Part shown: positions 59,364 through 64,000 of the stretch, piece after piece
Layout: the number at the start of each line of letters is the position of its first letter
Position numbering within the stretch: position 1 is the stretch's first letter
Origin: Elephas maximus indicus
Lineage: Eukaryota > Chordata > Mammalia > Proboscidea > Elephantidae
Direction of reading: 5' to 3'
DNA length: 64,000 bases
Assembly: GCF_024166365.1 (NCBI RefSeq)
Contig: NC_064825.1
Location: 106,468,480-106,532,479 of the forward strand
The notes under the pieces: generated by a model
Told to the model about the DNA's origin: nothing
The model's input: the letters and a program-made list of their open reading frames with translations, nothing else
The model's database searches: none
Made by a program: the position numbers and the translations under genes

Positions 59364-59877
59364 GTCTTAGCTATCTAGTGCTGGTATTACAGAAATAACC
59401 CAAGGGAATGGCTTTAAGATAGAGAAATTTATTTTCGCACAGTCTAGTAGGCTAAAAAGAAGTTCAAATTCAGGACATGAGCTCCAGGAGAGGCTTTCTC
59501 TCTCTGTTGGCTGTGGAGGAAGGTCCTTCTTGTCGATCTTCCCCTGAGCTAAGAATTTCTCTGCACAGAAATCCCCATCCAAAGGATGCACTCTGCCCCT
59601 GGTGCTTCTTTCTTGGTGGTGTAAGGTCCCCACTTCTCTGATTGCTTCACTTTCCTTTTATCTTTTATTAGATAAAAGATGGTACAGCCCACAATTCGGG
59701 GAAACTTCCTCTTCATTGAATCAGGGCTGTGACCTTAGTAAGGGTATTACAATCCCAACCGTAATCCTCTTTAGCATAAAATTGCAATCACAAAATGGGG
59801 AACAACCACACAACACTGGGAATCATGGCCAAACCAATCTGTTACATATTTTTGGGTGACACAATTCAAGCCATGAC
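59364..59877 (-). mobile_element. MaLR-type LTR (fossil), second of an adjacent pair
   Basis: A whole-looking LTR of about 510 bp, from 'ctgtcttagctatctagtgc' to 'ggtgacacaattcaagcc'. It shows the full layout of which the copy at 4341-4865 lacks the last bases. Same orientation as its neighbour. Confidence 0.7.
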
Positions 59878-60344
59878 ATACATATGATCTACATAGCATG
59901 CTGAGAACTAAATTATTTAGTGTTGTTTTATAGATAAGAGAAAGAACTGAAGCCTACCTAGACATAAACCTTGACCAAGGGCACACAGATAGTTACTAGT
60001 CAAGCAAGGATTCACGCAGATTTCTCCAATTCCACTTGACCATATTGCAATCCCATGGTGCCATGTCATTATCTGGAATTATCAGCCATTAAAGTAATAC
60101 AAAAAAAGAAAATTCTCACCTATTTCAATTATTTTTTAACATCATCCACTTTAAATAGACATGAAATTGGAAAATGTATATGTATCGAAAATAGCTCCTA
60201 GAGAAAAATAAGTTTTAAAATAGTTTATATCCCAAAGAAGAAAAAAAAATTATCATCACAAATTAAGCATATAACCAAATGCTGGTTGAAGTTTCATTTT
60301 CTTTCCGTTTAATAATTTCCCAGACTTTTTAATTTATTGCTTTT
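59878..60344. other. Intergenic, nothing recognised
   Basis: AT-rich, without recognisable repeat or gene. Confidence 0.5.
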
Positions 60345-60437
60345 TTTAGGTGTCAGGAGTTAATTTCAACGCATAGTGACCCTAAGTACAATAGAACAAA
60401 ACACCACCCGGTCCTGGGCCATCCTCATAATCATGTT
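60345..60437 (-). mobile_element. RTE/BovB-type 3' tail, short
   Basis: 'ttaggtgtcaggagttaatt' and 'caccacccggtcctgggcca'. Only the terminal part of the tail is present. Confidence 0.7.
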
Positions 60438-60555
60438 TTAATTTATAAATGTAACTACTATAAGGAAAATCAAAGCAAATTTCTAATTTACACCTTTATT
60501 GACTTATATATGTAAAGGATCCTTTCTGTTTTCTATGCTCTCAGGAAACGTTTAG

Positions 60556-63500
60556 TTTTTTTTAGTAATTTTTATTGAGCTTTAAGTGAACGTTTACAAA
60601 CCAAGTCAGTCTGTCACATATAAGCTTATATACACCTTACTCCATACTCCCACTTATTCTCCCCCAATGAGTCAGCCCTTCCAGTCTCTCCTTTCGTGAC
60701 AATTTTGCCAGTTTCTAACCCTCTCTATCCTCCTATCTCCCCTCCAGACAGGAGATGCCAACACAGTCTCAAGTGTCCACCTGATACAAGTAGATCACTT
60801 TTCATCAGCATCTCTCTCCAACCCATTGTCCAGTCCCTTCCATGTCTGATGAGTTGTCTTTGGGAATGGTTCCTGTCCTGGGCCAAAAGAAGGTTTGGGG
60901 ATCATGACCGCTGGGATTCCTCTAGTCTCAGTCAGACCATTAAGTCTGGTCTTTTTATGAGAATTTGGGGTCTGCATCCCACTGTTCTGCTCCCTCAGGG
61001 GTTCTCTGTTGTGCTCCCTGTCAGGGCAGTCATCGGTTGTGGCCGGACACCATCTAGTTCTTCTGGTCTCAGGATGATGTAAGTCTCTGGTTCATGAGGC
61101 CCTTTCTGTTTCTTGGGCTCATAGTTATTGTGTGACCTTGGTGTTCTTCATTCTCCTTTGCTCCAGGTGGGTTGAGACCAATTGATGCATCTTAGATGGC
61201 CACTTGTTAGCATTTAAGACCCCAGACGCCACATTTCAAAGTGGGATGCAGAATTTTTCATAATAGAATTATTTTGCCAATTGACTTAGAAGTCCCTTTA
61301 AGCCATAGTCCCCAAACCCCCTCCCTTGCTCCGCTTACCTTTGAAGCATTCAGTTTATCCCGGAAACTTCTTTGCTTTTGGTCCAGTCCAGTTGAGCTGA
61401 CCTTCTGTGTATTGAGTATTGTCCTTCCCTTCACCTAAAGTAAGTTCTTATCTACTAACTAATTAGTAAATAACCCTCTCCCACCCTTCCTCCCTCCCTC
61501 CCTTGTAACTGCAAAAGTATGTGTTCTTCTCAGTTTATGCTATTTCTCAAGATCTTATAATAGTGGTCTTATATAATATTTGTCCTTTTGCCTCTGACTA
61601 ATTTCACTCAGCATAATGCCTTCCAGGTTCCTCCGTGTTATGAAATGTTTCACAGATTGGTCACTGTTCTTTATCGATGCGTAGTATTCCATTGTGTGAA
61701 TATACCACAATTTATTTAACCATTCATCCGTTGATGGACACCTTGGTTGCTTCGAGCTTTTTGCTGTTGTAAACAGAGCTGCAATAAACATGGGTGTGCA
61801 TATATCTGTTCCTTAGAAGGCTCTTATTTCTCTAGGGTATATTCCGAGGAGTGGGATTTCTGGGTTGTATGGTAGTTCTATTTCTAACTTTTTAAGAAAA
61901 CGCCAGATAGATTTCCAAAGTGGTTGTACCATTTTACATTCCCACCAGTGGTGTATAAGAGTTCCATTCTCTCCGCAGCCTCTCCAACATTTATTATTTT
62001 GTGTTTTTTGGATTAATGCCAGCCTTGTTGGAGTGAGATAGAATCTCATGGTAGTTTTAATTTGCATTTCTCTAATGGCTAATGATTGAGAGCATTTTCT
62101 CATGTATCTGTTAGCTGCCTGAATATCTTCTTTAGTGAAGTGAGTGTTCATATCCTTTGCCCACTTCTTGATTGGGTTGTTTGTCTTTTTGTGGTTGAGT
62201 TTTGACAGAATCATATAGATTTAAGAGATCAGGCACTGGTTGGAGATGTCATAGCTGAAAATTCTTTCCCAATCTATTGGTGGTCTTTTTACTCTTTTGG
62301 TGAAGTCTTGAGATGAGCATAGGAGGAGCTCCCAGTTATCTGGTTTCTCTTAGTCATTTTTGGTAATGTTTTGTATTCTCTTTATGTCTTGTATTAGGGC
62401 TCCTAACGTTGTCCCTATTTTTTCTTCCATGATCTTTACCATTTTAGTCTTTATGTTTAGGTCTTTGATCCACTTGGAGTTAGTTTTTGTGCATGTCCTA
62501 TTTCATTTTTTTGCAAATGGATATCCAGTTATGCCAGCACCATTTGTTAAAAAGACTATCTTTTCCCCAGTTGACTGACACTGGGCCTTTGTCAAATATC
62601 AGCTGCTCATATGTGGATGGATTTATACCTGGGTTCTCAATTCTGTTCCATTGGTCTATGTGCCTGTTGTTGTACCAGTACCAGGCGGTTTTGACTACCG
62701 TGGCTGTATAATATGTTCTAAAATCAGGTAGAGTAAGGCCTCTCACTTTCTTCTTCTTTTTCGGTAACGCTTTACTTATCCGGGGCTTCTTTCCCTTCCA
62801 TATGAAGTTGGTGATTTGTTTCTCCATCACATTGAAAAATGTCATTGGAATTTGGATCGGAAGGGCATTGTATGTATAGATGGCTTTTGGTAGAATAGAC
62901 ATTTTTACTATGTTAATTCTTCCTATCCATGAGCAAGGTATGTTTTTCCACATATGTAGGTCCTTTTTAGTTTCTTGCAGTAGTACTTTGTAGTTTTCTG
63001 TGTATAGGTCTTTTACACCTTTGGTGAGATTTAGTCCTAAGTATTTTATCTTCTTGGGGGCTACTGTGAATGGTATTGATTTTGTGATTTCCTCTTCAAT
63101 GTTCTTTTTGTTGATGTAGAGGAATCCAAGTGATTTTTGTATGTTTATCTTATAACCTGAGACTCTGCCAAACTCTTCTATTAGTTTCAGTAGTTTTCTG
63201 GAGGATTCCTTAGGGTTTTCTGTGTATAAGATCATGTCATCTGCAAATAGAGATCATTTTACTTTCTCCTTGCCAATCCGGATGCCCTTTATTTCTTTGT
63301 CTAGCCTAATTGCTCTGGCTAGGACCTCTAGCACAATGTTGAATAAGAGCGGTGATAAAGGGCATCCTTGTCTGGTTCCCGTTCTCAAGGAAAATGCTTT
63401 CAGGATCTCTCGATTTAGAGTGATGTTGGCTATTGGCTTTGTATAAAAAAGAAAAAAAAATTTTTTTTTTAGATGCCCTTTATTATGTTGAGGAATTTTC

Positions 63501-64000
63501 CTTCAATTCCTATTTTGCTGAGAGTTTTTATCATAAATGGGTGTTGAACTTTGTCAAATGCCTTTTCTGCATCAATCGATAAGATCATGTAGTTTTTGTC
63601 TTTTGTTTTATTTATATGGTGGATTACATTAATGCTTTTTCTAATAAACCAGCATAAAAACTAAAAAGAGCATACCTGATATAAATCCCACTTGGTCATG
63701 GTGGATTATTTTTTTGATATGTTGTTGAATTCTATTGGCTAGAATTTTGTTGAGGAGTTTTGCATCTATATTCATGAGGGATATAGGTCTGTAATTTTCT
63801 TTTTTTGTGATGTCTTTTAGGTAAGTAGTGTTTTTCCAGGAATTCATCCATTTCTTGTAGGTTTGCAAATTTTTTAGAGTACAATTTTTTGTAATAATCT
63901 GATATGATTCTTTTAATTTCAGTTGGGTCTGTTGTGATGTGGCCCATCTCGTTTCTTATTCGGGTTATTTGTTTCCTTTCCTATAATTCTTAAGTCAGTT
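60556..64000 (-). mobile_element. L1 element 3, 3' part, runs off the window
   Basis: Minus-strand L1 of the same broad family. It has a T tract at 60556, a 3' UTR to about 61800, the ORF2 C-terminal part ('[19 protein letters not shown]', 61813-62214), a reverse transcriptase block (62498-63235) starting near the FADD site, and further RT pieces (63641-63947, '[20 protein letters not shown]'). ORF2 has several frameshifts, an A/T palindrome at 63436-63470, and a small deletion near 63815 joining 'gatgtctttt' to 'aggtaagtagtg'. The 5' part lies beyond the right edge. Confidence 0.93.
63436..63470. repeat. A/T palindromic insertion within L1 ORF2
   Basis: A run of A (with one G) followed by a run of T, between 'ggctttgtat' and 'agatgccc'. 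It sits at the same ORF2 position as the larger insertion at 9911-9990. Confidence 0.7.

Noticed and set aside
1-64000. A previously undescribed molecular system
   Set aside because: Everything with coding structure can be assigned to ORs or to known retroelement families. The remaining unassigned stretches have no consistent coding or repeat structure beyond that reported.

Overview
Mammalian nuclear DNA from an afrotherian, most likely an elephant. The evidence is the repertoire of repeats. There are tRNA-type AfroSINEs in several orientations and states of decay, RTE/BovB-type LINE copies with matching short 3' tails, long L1 elements whose 5' ends carry tandem GC-rich monomers, and ERVL/MaLR-type LTRs. 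All of this surrounds class II olfactory receptor (OR) genes. There are no bacterial features, tRNA or rRNA genes, CRISPR arrays or operons. The species call is inference from repeat families recalled from memory.

The host genes are one slice of an OR cluster with the composition of the human 11q12 OR5T/OR8J neighbourhood. Two ORs are intact: an OR5T-type gene (25014-25937) and an OR8J-type gene (34041-34988). The other OR copies are broken: a 5'-truncated OR5T copy (38490-39043), an OR8J copy with a lost start codon and an LTR in codon 12 (41954-43493), a nearly intact OR5T copy with one visible frameshift in TM7 (52598-53541), a scrap of OR8J of about 75 bp (54211-54286), and an inverted, truncated OR5T copy (56488-57110, minus). 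The flanks of these copies align with one another, so the window is a tandem duplication with the ancestral order X - Y - OR5T - Z - OR8J - W. Unit A runs from about 2.3 to 38.4 kb, unit B (starting mid-OR5T) from 38.5 to 47.2 kb, and unit C from 48.0 to 53.9 kb, followed by a rearranged tail.

The largest foreign block is 4330-22487, lying between X and Y of unit A. Unit C shows the uninterrupted site. The block reads as one minus-strand L1 insertion that carried about 2.65 kb of downstream sequence (an ERVL fragment plus part of a MaLR-type LTR ending just past its AATAAA) as a 3' transduction. A second, near full-length L1 (12901-20223) later landed in ORF1 of the first, with a 17-bp target duplication. 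A third L1 begins at 60556 and runs off the right edge.

The rest is intergenic sequence with AfroSINEs, RTE tails, MLT1/MaLR LTRs, two or three ERV1-like solo LTRs and microsatellites. I found no novel molecular system. The most informative observations are the L1 3' transduction with a paralogous empty site, the nested L1, the monomeric L1 5' UTRs, and the duplication history of the OR cluster.
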